Origin: Hydrogenibacillus sp.
GTDB taxonomy: Bacteria; Bacillota; Bacilli; Thermicanales; DSM-22653
Direction: 5' to 3'
DNA: 64,000 bases
Assembly: GCA_014896255.1 (NCBI GenBank)
Contig: JADBKT010000033.1
Location: 186,001-250,000 of the forward strand
Below, piece by piece: positions 10,890 to 21,064 of this stretch; within the stretch, counting starts at the first letter, position 1; every line of letters begins with the position of its first letter. The translations under genes and the position numbers were made by a program. The notes under the pieces are model-generated. The model did no database searches and was not told the DNA's origin. It saw only the letters and a program-made list of their open reading frames with translations.

Positions 10890-10908
10890 CGGGCCGCTCG
10901 GCCCGTTT
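10890..10908 (+). terminator. Short hairpin after the tRNA cluster
   Basis: CGGGCC-GCTC-GGCCCG followed by TTT. The T tract is weak; it is probably the first of two tandem stops, with the stronger one at 10937-10959. Confidence 0.4.
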
Positions 10909-10936
10909 GACAGCGTCGGATCCGAACGATGCAGTT

Positions 10937-10959
10937 GCGCCCGTGTCGGCGCTTTTTTT
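10937..10959 (+). terminator. Rho-independent terminator of the tRNA cluster
   Basis: GCGCC-CGTGTC-GGCGC followed by seven T residues (10953-10959). Confidence 0.7.
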
Positions 10960-10998
10960 CTTGGCCGATGCGGCGGAAGCTCCGGCGGAAGGGAACCG

Positions 10999-11088
10999 TC
11001 AGCGGAAATAGAGAATCAAAAGCGCGCTCGCAAGCGACAGGACGATCAAGGCGATGGAGAAAGCGTTGGCTGCGGCGCTGTCGTGCAT
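10999..11088 (-). CDS. Candidate 29-residue single-pass membrane peptide
   Basis: ATG at 11088 and TGA at 10999 on the - strand encode 29 residues. A short polar start (MHDSAAAN) is followed by a continuous hydrophobic helix, ALIVLSLASALLILYF, and a terminal Arg. A ribosome site reading GGAGGTG on the - strand (11105-11099) lies 10 bp upstream, slightly far but well formed. It is convergent with the tRNA terminators and divergent from tadA. I recognise no family. The layout resembles small membrane regulators of larger proteins, but nothing in the context names a partner. It could be a chance ORF. Confidence 0.5.
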   Translation of the reverse strand: MHDSAAANAFSIALIVLSLASALLILYFR

Positions 11089-11138
11089 GAGGGTTTACAC
11101 CTCCGGATGTCGATGATTGCAGGCGCGCGTGGAAACGG

Positions 11139-11663
11139 ATGGGAAAACGCATGTCATCTCAAGAACGGACGAAACGGGCACAAGCGGATCTGGACGTGCA
11201 CTGGATGCGCCTGGCGCTTCAAGAAGCGGAACAGGCGCTTGCGCTTGGGGAAGTGCCGATCGGCGCGGTCGTCGTCAAGAACGGCGTGGTGGTCGGCCGT
11301 GGCCACAACGTGCGCGAGACGATGCGTGATCCGCTCGGGCATGCGGAACTCATCGCCCTTCGGGAAGCCGCGCGGACGCTCGGAGGCTGGCGGCTGGTCG
11401 GCGCGACGTTGTACGTCACGTTGGAGCCGTGCCCGATGTGCGCCGGCGCAGTCGTGCAGAGCCGCGTCCAACGCCTTGTCTATGGTGCCTCCGACCCGAA
11501 AGCCGGATGCGCCGGGACGCTCATGAATTTGGTGGCAGATCCGCGGTTCAATCATCGGGCCGAAATCTCCCGGGGCGTTTTGGCTGAGGAAGCCGAAGCC
11601 CTGCTCAAGCAATTTTTTGCGCGATTGAGGGAACAAAAAAAGGCGAACACCGGTCCCTCTTGA
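11139..11663 (+). CDS. tadA: tRNA-specific adenosine deaminase TadA
   Basis: A 174-residue protein. It deaminates A34 to inosine in tRNA-Arg(ACG), using zinc held by His68 of the HAE motif and by Cys98 and Cys101 of PCPMC; Glu70 is the proton shuttle. The start at ATG 11139 has only a weak ribosome site. ATG 11151, after GGGAAAA, is equally possible and would shorten the protein by four residues. tadA near tRNA-Ser and dnaX matches B. subtilis (yaaJ). Confidence 0.95.
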   Translation: MGKRMSSQERTKRAQADLDVHWMRLALQEAEQALALGEVPIGAVVVKNGVVVGRGHNVRETMRDPLGHAELIALREAARTLGGWRLVGATLYVTLEPCPMCAGAVVQSRVQRLVYGASDPKAGCAGTLMNLVADPRFNHRAEISRGVLAEEAEALLKQFFARLREQKKANTGPS

Positions 11664-11688
11664 TTTTGTGTGAAGAGGATGATATAAT
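11660..11688 (+). promoter_or_regulatory. Promoter of tRNA-Ser
   Basis: TTGATT (11660-11665), a 17-bp spacer and a consensus TATAAT (11683-11688). The -35 overlaps the tadA stop. The mature tRNA begins 13 bp after the -10. Confidence 0.8.
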
Positions 11689-11701
11689 ATTCTCCACATG
11701 T

Positions 11702-11792
11702 GGAGGCGTACCCAAGTGGTCGAAGGGGGCTGACTCGAAATCAGCTAGGACGGGCAACCGTCGCGGGGGTTCGAATCCTCTCGCCTCCACCA
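11702..11792 (+). tRNA. tRNA-Ser (anticodon CGA)
   Basis: A class II tRNA of 91 nt: acceptor GGAGGCG/CGCCTCC, short D stem CCC/GGG, anticodon stem GCTGA/TCAGC with loop CTCGAAA (CGA), long variable arm, T loop TTCGAAT and encoded CCA. All parts pair normally. Confidence 0.95.
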
Positions 11793-12098
11793 GTTTTCGT
11801 CTATCGCCTGTGAACGACGGTGTTCGTCCGCGATCTTGCTTGTATGCAAGCAAACGGCGGCAAGTCATGATCGTGAAAAGAACTATCTTTTTGATCTATA
11901 TTCTAAAAAATAACTACAGATAATAAATTTTGATAATTATGTCAAACTCTTAAATCTACACATGAAGGCGCATTTTTTCCGGTCAGAGCGTCTTTTCTTC
12001 TCAGAAAGATTGAATTGAACGGCACGGTTTTGAAGGAATATGTCCGGATGGATCGAATAAACATGAGGTAAAAGGATCTGCGGAGGAGAGCACGATCG
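11793..12098 (+). other. 306-bp intergenic region with an AT-rich core
   Basis: No gene is seen. It holds a perfect hairpin TTGCTTG-TATG-CAAGCAA (11836-11853), an AT-rich stretch (about 11880-11960) quite unlike the surrounding GC-rich DNA, an inverted repeat TTTGA-N8-TCAAA (11929-11946), and a sigma-H promoter match at 12032-12060. B. subtilis has the SRP RNA gene between tadA and dnaX, but no SRP RNA fold could be recognised here. Confidence 0.5.
12032..12060 (+). promoter_or_regulatory. sigma-H promoter of the histidine kinase gene
   Basis: GAAGGAATA (12032-12040), an 11-bp spacer and ATCGAATAA (12052-12060). Both halves match the sigma-H consensus RNAGGAWWW / RNNGAATWW at every position. 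It ends 38 bp before the kinase start. Confidence 0.75.
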
Positions 12099-13445
12099 AT
12101 GCGCGACGAAGCCTTCGATAAGGCGCGATTGAGGATGTTCGTCCAACGCTTGCCGATCCCGTCCGCGGTGTTGGACGGTTCCGGGCGTTTCTTGCTGAAG
12201 AATGACGCTTACACGACAGCCGTCGAATCACAGTCGTTCACATCGGACGGTGTCAGCATCGCGCGTGAAGCGGGCGCTCAAGATTACGCGACGATCGAGT
12301 CGCGCGTTCAGTCCGTCGGGGGCATGTCGGTTCCGCTGGCGTTCGCGGATACATATCTCGTCGTTTTTCCCGGGAAATTCCCGCCGTATCAAGTGTATCT
12401 GGAAGAAGCGTTCAAGCGTTTTCAGTCGGCTTTGCTGTTGATCGACGCCGCGGGGACGATCCTCAACGCGAATACCGCTTTCGGCGAATGGTTTCAGATC
12501 ACCGATCGCGCCGTCGGACAAAACGTCCACGAAGTGTTTAAGGATCTTCCGGACGAGCAGGCGCCGGTGCCGGAACGGCTGATCGACGGTTTTGAAGTGC
12601 GTGACGAACCGTTCATCTGGATGCGGGACGGTAAAGCCCTGCATCTCACGCGGGACAGCTATGTCCTCGGCGGGCCGGGCGGAGCCCGGCTTATCGCATT
12701 TAAGGAAGTCGGGCGCTATGTGAACATCGACGAAAAAGTATTGCGCGCCGACCGCTTGGCGACGATCGGGCAGATGGCCGCCGGAACGGCGCACGAGATC
12801 CGCAATCCGCTCACGTCGTTGCGCGGGTTTTTACAACTCCTGCAGATGTCGCTGGCCGAGCGGCAGATGGACAAAGAATACGGATACGTGCAGCTGATGT
12901 TGAAAGAGATCACGCGCATCAACGCCCTCGTCGACCAGTTTTTGCTGCTCGGCAAACCCCGCGACATCCGCTTTCAAAAGATCCGCCTGCCGCAGGTGGT
13001 GGGCGAGATCGTGCCCGTCCTGGAAAGCGAGGCCATGCTGCACGACATCGTCATTCACAACGACGTACGCGAACCGCTTCCGCTGGTGATCGGCGATTCG
13101 GAACTCGTCAAGCAGGTGATCATCAACATCGTCAAAAACGCGATCGAAGCCATCGAACAGGACGGGACGATCACGTTGTCGGCATCGGTCGACCCCGGAT
13201 CGCAGGTGCTCATCCTCGATATCCACGATACCGGTCCGGGGATTCCGCCGTATATGATCGATCGCATTTTCGATCCGTTCTTTACGACGAAAAGCGACGG
13301 CACCGGGCTCGGCCTGTCCGTCTGCCAGCGCATCGTTCAAGATTTGGGGGGTCAGATTCGCGTCTTGTGCAAAGGATACGGCACCAACGTTCAGATCTTG
13401 CTCCCCTATGTCCGCGACGAAGGCGATGTGGTACAATCGGATTGA
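12099..13445 (+). CDS. Orphan PAS-domain histidine kinase, sporulation-kinase type
   Basis: A 448-residue soluble protein starting at ATG 12099 behind GGAGGAGAG. A PAS-like N-terminus (about 10-90) and a PAS domain (about 100-205) precede the HisKA helix with phospho-acceptor His232 in AHEIRNPLTSLRG. The ATPase domain has NIVKNAIEAI, DTGPGIP, FDPFFTTK and GTGLGLS boxes. There is no membrane segment and no response regulator nearby, as in KinA/KinE-type kinases that feed the Spo0F-Spo0A phosphorelay. B. subtilis kinA is sigma-H dependent and this gene has a near-perfect sigma-H promoter, so a role at sporulation onset is a reasonable inference. Confidence 0.85.
   Translation: MRDEAFDKARLRMFVQRLPIPSAVLDGSGRFLLKNDAYTTAVESQSFTSDGVSIAREAGAQDYATIESRVQSVGGMSVPLAFADTYLVVFPGKFPPYQVYLEEAFKRFQSALLLIDAAGTILNANTAFGEWFQITDRAVGQNVHEVFKDLPDEQAPVPERLIDGFEVRDEPFIWMRDGKALHLTRDSYVLGGPGGARLIAFKEVGRYVNIDEKVLRADRLATIGQMAAGTAHEIRNPLTSLRGFLQLLQMSLAERQMDKEYGYVQLMLKEITRINALVDQFLLLGKPRDIRFQKIRLPQVVGEIVPVLESEAMLHDIVIHNDVREPLPLVIGDSELVKQVIINIVKNAIEAIEQDGTITLSASVDPGSQVLILDIHDTGPGIPPYMIDRIFDPFFTTKSDGTGLGLSVCQRIVQDLGGQIRVLCKGYGTNVQILLPYVRDEGDVVQSD
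13427..13437 (+). promoter_or_regulatory. Extended -10 promoter of dnaX inside the kinase 3' end
   Basis: TGTGG directly followed by TACAAT (13432-13437), an exact TRTGN extended -10. The -35 region at about 13409 is weak. The predicted transcript starts near 13444, downstream of the ATG codons at 13408 and 13426, so dnaX must start later. Confidence 0.55.
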
Positions 13446-13485
13446 CCTCGATATCGAAAGCGGTCGCGGCGTTACCCTTCAGGGG

Positions 13486-15273
13486 GTGGGAGCCATCGCT
13501 TATCAGGCGCTGTACCGAAGCTATCGGCCGAAGGCGTTTTCGGACCTGGTCGGCCAAACGCACGTGACGACGACGCTCAGGCGGGCCGTGGCGAGCGGTC
13601 GCGTGGCGCACGCCTACTTGTTCGCCGGTCCGCGCGGAACGGGCAAGACGAGTGCGGCGAAAATCCTGGCCAAGGCGCTCAACTGCCTCTCGCCTCAGGA
13701 CGGCGAACCGTGCAACGCGTGCGCTCACTGCCGGGCGATCGATGCGGGGGAGGCGCTCGACGTCGTCGAACTCGATGCGGCGTCGAACCGCGGCATCGAC
13801 GAGATACGCGCCGTCCGCGACGCGACGTGGTTCAAGCCGGCGGAGATGAAGGTCAAGGTGTACATCATCGACGAAGTGCACATGCTGACCAACGAGGCGG
13901 CCAACGCGCTGCTCAAAACGCTTGAGGAGCCTCCGGAGCACGTCGTCTTCATCTTGGCCACGACCGATCCGGAGAAGATTCCGGCGACGATCCTCTCGCG
14001 CGTGCAGCGCTTCGACTTTCGCCGACTTTCGCCGCGCGCGATGCGCGAACGGCTCCTCGCCGTGGCCGAGCGGGAAGGAATACTTCTCAGCGACGCGGCG
14101 CTCGATCTCTTCGTCGCCTTTGCCGATGGGGGCATGCGCGACGCGCTGGCGCTCCTCGATCAGGTACGCGCGTTTGCCGGTGAAAAGATCGAGGCGGACG
14201 ACGTGCGCGCCGTGGCCGGCATTCCGGAAGACGAAGAGCTGGCCGAACTCCTCGACGCCCTCGGCCGCGGGGATGCCGTCAAGCTGTATACGACGCTGGA
14301 AGCGGCGTACGGCGCCGGTCGCGAGCCGGAACGCCTGGCCCGGGGACTCGCCCGGGCGCTCCGAGAAGTGTTTTACGGTCGTCGGCTTCCCGACGCCGTT
14401 TTCCGGCCGACGCTCATCAAGGCGGCGGAAGCCTTGGATGATGCGCATCTGGTGTTCTTCTTCGCCGAGCTCGCGCAGCTGGAGGCGGCTCTGCGCGCAA
14501 GCGTCGATCCCTACCTACGGCTGGAAGCGGCGCTTATCGCGTTGCTCGATCCGCCGGCATCCGTCGCCCGATCGTCGGCTTCGCCTCTCCCCCCCGAGCG
14601 CTGGAGCCGGATTGAAGCCCGTCTGGCGACGTTGGAGGCGCGGCTTTCGGCGCTTGAAACGCTCGCCGCTTCGCCTCGAACGTCCGCGCCGCCCACCGCA
14701 GGCCCGGCGACGGACGGCCCCGAACGCGCCATCGTCGGGAACGCGGCGGCAGGGTCACACAGTACCCGCAGACGGGCGCCGGACGGCGGGGGAACGGCAT
14801 ACGGCCGCGCCGGGGAAAACGATGCCGCACCCGCCGTTTCGCCGCCGGCGCCGCAATCGAAGCGCTTACTCAATTTGGCGGAGTTTGCGGCATCCGGAGA
14901 GACCGAGCGGCTGGAAGCGCTGCTTCAGCGCTGGCCGGAGGTGCTCGCCGCGGTCAAGCAGAAAGACATCCGCTCCGAGGCGTGGTTGAAGCGCGGCCGA
15001 CCGGCGGCGGTAAAAGGCGACGTGCTGCTCCTCGTTTTTTCCATCCCCCTGCACCGCAAGATGACGGAGCAGGCGGAAAACCGCGCACACATCGAGGCCG
15101 TGCTGCGGTCATTCGGGGAAGAATGGCCGAAGACATTCGTCACGGCGTTGGAAGAAGAATGGGCCCCGTACGTCCGAGGCGAGCCCGGCGAGCGTTCGCC
15201 GATCGTCCAGGCGGCGATCGATCTGGTCGGGCCCGAATACGTCGAAATTCGCGAGCGGAGGCGAAGCGAATGA
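13486..15273 (+). CDS. dnaX: DNA polymerase III subunit gamma/tau
   Basis: About 595 residues. It is the ATPase of the clamp loader and, through its C-terminal part, contacts the polymerase. The P-loop GPRGTGKT lies at about 48-55, a four-Cys zinc module at about 67-82 (NC...CNACAHC), and the DEVH box and sensor 1 follow; a variable Pro/Ala-rich region begins near 390. The family start (B. subtilis MSYQALYR) aligns with IAYQALYR, that is ATC 13495. AGGGGGT (13481-13487) sits at ideal distance from that ATC but overlaps GTG 13486. I give GTG 13486 as the nearest canonical start. ebfC overlaps the stop codon. Confidence 0.93.
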   Translation: MGAIAYQALYRSYRPKAFSDLVGQTHVTTTLRRAVASGRVAHAYLFAGPRGTGKTSAAKILAKALNCLSPQDGEPCNACAHCRAIDAGEALDVVELDAASNRGIDEIRAVRDATWFKPAEMKVKVYIIDEVHMLTNEAANALLKTLEEPPEHVVFILATTDPEKIPATILSRVQRFDFRRLSPRAMRERLLAVAEREGILLSDAALDLFVAFADGGMRDALALLDQVRAFAGEKIEADDVRAVAGIPEDEELAELLDALGRGDAVKLYTTLEAAYGAGREPERLARGLARALREVFYGRRLPDAVFRPTLIKAAEALDDAHLVFFFAELAQLEAALRASVDPYLRLEAALIALLDPPASVARSSASPLPPERWSRIEARLATLEARLSALETLAASPRTSAPPTAGPATDGPERAIVGNAAAGSHSTRRRAPDGGGTAYGRAGENDAAPAVSPPAPQSKRLLNLAEFAASGETERLEALLQRWPEVLAAVKQKDIRSEAWLKRGRPAAVKGDVLLLVFSIPLHRKMTEQAENRAHIEAVLRSFGEEWPKTFVTALEEEWAPYVRGEPGERSPIVQAAIDLVGPEYVEIRERRRSE

Positions 15274-15578
15274 ATATGCAACAGATGATGAAACAGGTCA
15301 AGAAGATGCAGGAAGCGATGGAAAAGGCGCAGGCCGAACTCAAGGAGAAGGTCGTCGAAGGGCGCTCCGGCGGCGGGGCGATCGTCGTCCGGATGAACGG
15401 GCACAGGGAGCTGCTCGAGGTGAAGATCGATCCGTCGATCGTCGATCCGGACGACGTCGAGATGCTCGAAGATCTCGTGCGCCTGGCGGTCGACGAGGCG
15501 CTCCGGAAGGCAGACGAACTGGCGCAAAAAGACCTCGGGCAGATCGCCGGCGGTCTTAGGCTTCCGGGCTTGTTCTAA
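15270..15578 (+). CDS. ebfC: YbaB/EbfC nucleoid-associated protein (YaaK)
   Basis: A 102-residue protein whose ATG overlaps the dnaX stop (ATGA). The N-terminal helix is Met/Gln/Lys-rich ([16 protein letters not shown]) and is followed by the small beta-domain, as in EbfC homodimers that bind DNA. The dnaX-ebfC-recR order is conserved across bacteria and suggests a link to replication or repair. GGAGGCG precedes the start. Confidence 0.93.
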   Translation: MNMQQMMKQVKKMQEAMEKAQAELKEKVVEGRSGGGAIVVRMNGHRELLEVKIDPSIVDPDDVEMLEDLVRLAVDEALRKADELAQKDLGQIAGGLRLPGLF

Positions 15579-15592
15579 GGTGGGCGTGTTCG

Positions 15593-16189
15593 ATGCATTA
15601 TCCGGAGCCGCTGGCCAAACTGATCGACGGCTTTCAAAAACTGCCGGGCATCGGGCCGAAGACGGCGACACGCCTGGCCTTTTTTACGCTCAAGATGAAG
15701 GAAGACGACGTGCGCGCCCTCGCCGAAGCGCTTTTGTCCGTGAGACGCGATCTTTCGACGTGTTCCATCTGCCATAATGTCACCGATCGCGATCCTTGCG
15801 CCGTCTGCGGCGATCCGACGCGGGACCGGCGGCAGATCTGCGTCGTCGAAGAGCCGAAAGACGTCATCGCCTTGGAGCGGATGAAGGAGTACCGCGGGTT
15901 GTACCACGTGTTAAACGGCGTGATTTCGCCGTTGGACGGCGTCGGGCCGGAGGCGCTGACCATCAAGTCGCTCCTCGATCGACTCAAGGACGAGAGCGTG
16001 GAAGAGGTGATCATCGCCACCAACCCGTCCATCGAAGGCGAGGCGACGGCGGTCTACCTCTCGCGGTTGATCAAGCCTTCCGGCATCCGCGTGACGCGGA
16101 TCGCCTACGGCATCCCCGTCGGCGGCGATTTGGAGTACGCCGACGAAGTGACGCTGGCCAAGGCGCTGGAGGGACGGCGCGATGTGTGA
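15593..16189 (+). CDS. recR: Recombination mediator RecR
   Basis: A 198-residue protein, exactly the usual length, starting at ATG 15593 behind AAGGTGGG. It has the helix-hairpin-helix LPGIGPKTA (about 17-25), a four-Cys zinc finger (CSIC...CAVC, about 57-72), the Toprim domain starting ICVVEEPKD, and the C-terminal Walker-B-like region. With RecF and RecO it loads RecA on gapped DNA. It follows ebfC by 14 bp. B. subtilis then has yaaL and bofA, which are absent here. Confidence 0.96.
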   Translation: MHYPEPLAKLIDGFQKLPGIGPKTATRLAFFTLKMKEDDVRALAEALLSVRRDLSTCSICHNVTDRDPCAVCGDPTRDRRQICVVEEPKDVIALERMKEYRGLYHVLNGVISPLDGVGPEALTIKSLLDRLKDESVEEVIIATNPSIEGEATAVYLSRLIKPSGIRVTRIAYGIPVGGDLEYADEVTLAKALEGRRDV

Positions 16190-17636
16190 CGGTCGCGCAC
16201 CGTTGTACGAGGCGCTGCTTCGGACCGTCGGCCGAAGCCGTTTTCATGTTCCGGCGCACGGCGCCGCGGCCTGGGTCGGGGAACCGCGCGAACGGTTTGC
16301 CGGGGTATTGGCCGTCGATCAAACGGAAATCCCCGGCCTCGACGATCTGCATCACGCCGAAGGCGTGGTGCGTCAGGCGGAAGAAGGCGCTGCGCGGGCG
16401 TTCGGTGCGCTGAGGACGCGATTTTTGGTCGGCGGCGCGACCGCCGGCGTCCTCGCCGCAGTGCTTGCGGTGAGCGAAGGGCGACCGGAAGGCGTCTGGC
16501 TTGCCGGACGTGACGCGCACCAGTCGTTTTATCACGCGCTCATGTTCGCCGGTGCGGAGGCCGTGCTCATCGCGCCGGAAATCGACGCCTACGGTCGGCC
16601 GCTCGGTTATGACTGGTCGCGCTTTTGTGACGTCGTCCGACGCGAGGCGGTGCGCGGGGTGTTCCTCACGACGCCGACGTATTTCGGCCAACATCGCCCG
16701 CTCGGATCCCTCATCCGCTGCCTTAGAGCAAAAGACATTCCCGTCATCGTCGATCAGGCGCACGGCGGTCATTTCGGTCTGCACGCGAAGACGCCGCCTT
16801 CGGCGCTCCGCGAAGGCGCGGACGTGGTCGTCCATTCGACGCACAAATCGCTCGGCGCGCTGACCATGGCGGCGATGCTGCACCTCGGTACGCGGCGCGT
16901 CGACGCCGACGCCGTGGACAGCGCGCTGTTGCGCATCCAGTCGTCGAGCCCGTCGTATCCGCTCCTCGCTTCCTTGGATCTCGTGCAAAAGTGGATCCAT
17001 GACGGAACGATTATCCGCCTTCTTGAGCAGGCGGTGGATGTCGCACAGGCGCTGGAGGCGGAACTTTCGTCGGCGCTTCCCGGCGTCGTGCTTTCCCACG
17101 ACGATCCGCTCCGTCTGCCGCTCGTCGCCCCGCGCGGCCTCGGCTCGGCGATGGCCGAAGCGCTTGGGCGAAGGGGCGTCGACGTCGAACTCGTCTTCGG
17201 GGACGTCGTCCTCGCCGTCGTCGGCCTCGGCACGACGATGGAGGATGTTCGGCGGCTTCTGGACGGCGTGGCGGCGTTTTGGCAGGCCGTCGGAACGACG
17301 CCGAAAGAAGCGGAAGGCGACGGACGGGCCGAGCACGCGGGGCCATCGGCCCAAAGAATGCCGCAAACGCGCCCCATCGGCGAAAGCTTGCGTTGGCCTC
17401 CGGAAGAACGCGTCCGTTTCACGCTTCCGCGCGGACGAAGGACCCGCCTGCCGTTTCACATGGCCGTCGGTGCGGTGTTGGCCGAATCGCTCGTCCCCTA
17501 TCCGCCGGGCATTCCCTGGGCGTTCGCCGGGACGCGGCTGGACGGCGAGACGATCGCCCTGATCGAAGGATATCTCGCCGCCGGCGGACGGGTTCACGGC
17601 GTCGGCGCCGATCGGACGGTGTCCGTCATGGTTTGA
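16182..17636 (+). CDS. Orn/Lys/Arg decarboxylase-family protein (YaaO-like), divergent
   Basis: A 484-residue PLP-dependent fold type I protein starting at ATG 16182, overlapping recR by 8 bp. The PLP-Lys motif STHKSLGAL is present (about 222-230), as is a C-terminal domain typical of the short YaaO class. The usual N-terminal FHVPGHKxG reads [10 protein letters not shown], and the conserved DEAHG reads DQAHG. The cofactor Lys is kept while two family signatures are lost, so activity and substrate are uncertain. In B. subtilis yaaO precedes tmk; tmk is missing here. Confidence 0.82.
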   Translation: MCDGRAPLYEALLRTVGRSRFHVPAHGAAAWVGEPRERFAGVLAVDQTEIPGLDDLHHAEGVVRQAEEGAARAFGALRTRFLVGGATAGVLAAVLAVSEGRPEGVWLAGRDAHQSFYHALMFAGAEAVLIAPEIDAYGRPLGYDWSRFCDVVRREAVRGVFLTTPTYFGQHRPLGSLIRCLRAKDIPVIVDQAHGGHFGLHAKTPPSALREGADVVVHSTHKSLGALTMAAMLHLGTRRVDADAVDSALLRIQSSSPSYPLLASLDLVQKWIHDGTIIRLLEQAVDVAQALEAELSSALPGVVLSHDDPLRLPLVAPRGLGSAMAEALGRRGVDVELVFGDVVLAVVGLGTTMEDVRRLLDGVAAFWQAVGTTPKEAEGDGRAEHAGPSAQRMPQTRPIGESLRWPPEERVRFTLPRGRRTRLPFHMAVGAVLAESLVPYPPGIPWAFAGTRLDGETIALIEGYLAAGGRVHGVGADRTVSVMV

Positions 17637-18994
<1,358 letters not shown>

Positions 18995-19023
<29 letters not shown>

Positions 19024-19810
19024 AAAAGCGGGGCGCATCTACTATTTTGATCCCGGGGAACACGCGCCTTCCGTGGGTGACGGGGTCATCGTCGAGACGG
19101 TGCGCGGCGTCGAATACGGCAAGGTGGTCATCGACCGGCGCGCCGTAGACGAAAGCGACGTCGTTCTCCCGCTAAGGCCGGTGCTTCGCGTCGCCGATGC
19201 CGAAGACGAGGCCGTCGTCGCGCACAATCGTGTCGACGCCGAGGCGGCGATGGCCGTTTGCGCGGACAAGATCGCCGCGCACGGCCTGCCGATGAAGTTG
19301 ATCGACGCTGAATATACATTTGATCGGCAAAAGCTGATTTTTTATTTTGCCGCCGACGGGCGCGTCGATTTTCGCGAACTCGTCCGCGATCTGGCCGCCG
19401 TTTTTCGGACGCGTATCGAGCTTCGGCAGATCGGCGTCCGCGATCAGGCCAAGCTGATCGGCGGCATCGGGCCGTGCGGACGGGTGCTCTGCTGCTCGTC
19501 GTTTCTCGGCGATTTTGAGCCGGTGTCGATCAAGATGGCCAAAGACCAAAACCTGTCCCTCAATCCGACGAAGATCTCCGGTCTGTGCGGTCGGTTGATG
19601 TGTTGTCTGATCTACGAAAACGATCAATACGAGACGGCCAAAGAGGCGCTTCCGGATCTCGGGGAGGAGATTGCAACGCCGCACGGGACGGGGACGGTGA
19701 TCGGGCTCAACCTCCTCGACCGCATCGTCCAAGTGTCGCTTGCGGACGGCCGCGTCATGGACGTGCCGTGGGAAGCCCTTTATGCGTTTTTGAACGAAGC
19801 GTGGCAGTGA
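18995..19810 (+). CDS. ricT: RicT (YaaT), Y-complex subunit
   Basis: A 271-residue protein. The start is TTG 18995 behind GGAGGAAG; it aligns with the family start ([17 protein letters not shown] in B. subtilis, [17 protein letters not shown] here). The PSP1-domain Cys motifs PCGRVLCC and LCGRLMCC are intact; in RicA/F/T they hold [4Fe-4S] clusters. The complex promotes RNase Y-dependent mRNA maturation and affects Spo0A phosphorylation. The gene sits between holB and yabA as in B. subtilis. Confidence 0.94.
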
Positions 19811-19839
19811 GGTCGTGGGCGAGAAAGGTGGGCCCGGCC

Positions 19840-20274
19840 GTGGATCAGAAAGCGCTGTTTCAACAAGTGGAATCGATGGAAGCCAAACTCGGCGCGCTTT
19901 ATCAGGAGCTCGGCGAACTCAAGCGACAAATTCGCGCGCTCATTGAGGCGGAGCTGCGCTTGACGCTGGAGAACCATCAGCTCAAAAAGGCGCTGGAGCG
20001 CTACGAGCAGGAGAGGCGCGACGAAGACGGCGGTCGTCCGTCGGCGTTGGACGTTCGGGCGCTGCGCGTCGGTGAAGGCGTGGAGAATTTGGCGCGCCTG
20101 TACTACGAGGGGTTTCACGTCTGCAATCATGCGTTCGGGACGCTTCGGACGGGCGGCGACTGCCTGTTTTGTCTTGATTTTTTGCACAAGGCGACGAGCG
20201 AAGCGGCGTTCGAACGGGACGGAGGAAGCGATGGACCGGTCGACGAACGACGGACGCCGGCCGCCCGAAGTTGA
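19840..20274 (+). CDS. yabA: Replication initiation control protein YabA
   Basis: A 144-residue protein starting at GTG 19840 behind AAAGGTGG. A coiled-coil N-terminus (about 1-65) is joined to a C-terminal zinc-binding domain with HVCNHAFG and GDCLFCL. YabA bridges DnaA and DnaN and restrains over-initiation. It is somewhat longer than the 119 residues of B. subtilis because of a C-terminal tail. It overlaps the methyltransferase gene by 44 bp. Confidence 0.92.
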   Translation: MDQKALFQQVESMEAKLGALYQELGELKRQIRALIEAELRLTLENHQLKKALERYEQERRDEDGGRPSALDVRALRVGEGVENLARLYYEGFHVCNHAFGTLRTGGDCLFCLDFLHKATSEAAFERDGGSDGPVDERRTPAARS

Positions 20275-21064
20275 GGCGGAGGCGCCTCCTTCCGGCAGGG
20301 CGAGGAACGCGGTCGGAGGCGCCGTCCCGCTCTATCCCGGGGAGCGGGTCGATCGGCTGGGGCTCGGCCGGCGGGTGATCATCCAGCGTGAAGATGTCTT
20401 TCGGTTTGGGATCGATGCCGTGCTGCTCGCGGCGTTCGCCCGCGTCCCGGGCGGCGGACGGGTGGCCGATCTCGGCGCGGGTACCGGCGCCGTCGCGCTG
20501 CTTTTGGCCGACCGCACGGCGGCGCACTTTATGCTCGTCGACGTGCAGCCGGAGGTGCTCGACATGGCCCGCCGCAGCGCCGTTTTGAACGGGTTCGCGG
20601 AACGGATGGCGTTTGTGGTCGACGATGTGAAGAATCTCGCCCGGCACCCGGAGGCCGGGCGTTTTGACTATGTGACGTGCAATCCGCCGTATGTCGCGCG
20701 TTGTTCGGAGCCGCCGGGCCGAAACAGGGCGCGGTACGTCGCGCGGCACGAGACGACGGCGACGATCGACGATTTCGCCCGGGCGGCGGGTGCGCTTTTG
20801 AAACCCAAGGGGCGTTCCGCTTGGATCTACCGTCCGGAGCGCCTGGCCGACCTTTTTGCGGCGCTCGGTCGCGCCCGCTTGGAGCCGAAGCGGATGCGCT
20901 TCGTCCACCCGCGCCAAGGGGCCAAGGCGGTTCTCGTCCTCATCGAGGCGGTGCGTCTGGGCGGCGTCGGCCTGACGGTGGAAGCGCCGCTTTACATCTA
21001 TGACGGCGACGCGTATTCGGCGGAAATGCGGCGCATTTATGCGGAAAGCGGGGAGGCGCAATGA
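20231..21064 (+). CDS. yabB: YabB-like tRNA (adenine-N6) methyltransferase
   Basis: A 277-residue class I SAM-dependent methyltransferase starting at ATG 20231 with GGAGGAAG upstream. The SAM motif [13 protein letters not shown] and the catalytic NPPY (in CNPPYVA) are present. Family members modify A37 of tRNA1(Val) (TrmN6/YfiC). The yabA-yabB-rsmI order is as in B. subtilis; the small GIY-YIG gene yazA that separates yabB and rsmI there is absent. An N-terminal extension of about 25 residues overlaps yabA. Confidence 0.9.
   Translation: MDRSTNDGRRPPEVEAEAPPSGRARNAVGGAVPLYPGERVDRLGLGRRVIIQREDVFRFGIDAVLLAAFARVPGGGRVADLGAGTGAVALLLADRTAAHFMLVDVQPEVLDMARRSAVLNGFAERMAFVVDDVKNLARHPEAGRFDYVTCNPPYVARCSEPPGRNRARYVARHETTATIDDFARAAGALLKPKGRSAWIYRPERLADLFAALGRARLEPKRMRFVHPRQGAKAVLVLIEAVRLGGVGLTVEAPLYIYDGDAYSAEMRRIYAESGEAQ

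Noticed and set aside
11793-12031. SRP RNA (scr), expected between tadA and dnaX
   Set aside because: No GGAAG-type S-domain loop or long Alu-type folding could be found; the region is AT-rich with a short hairpin only.
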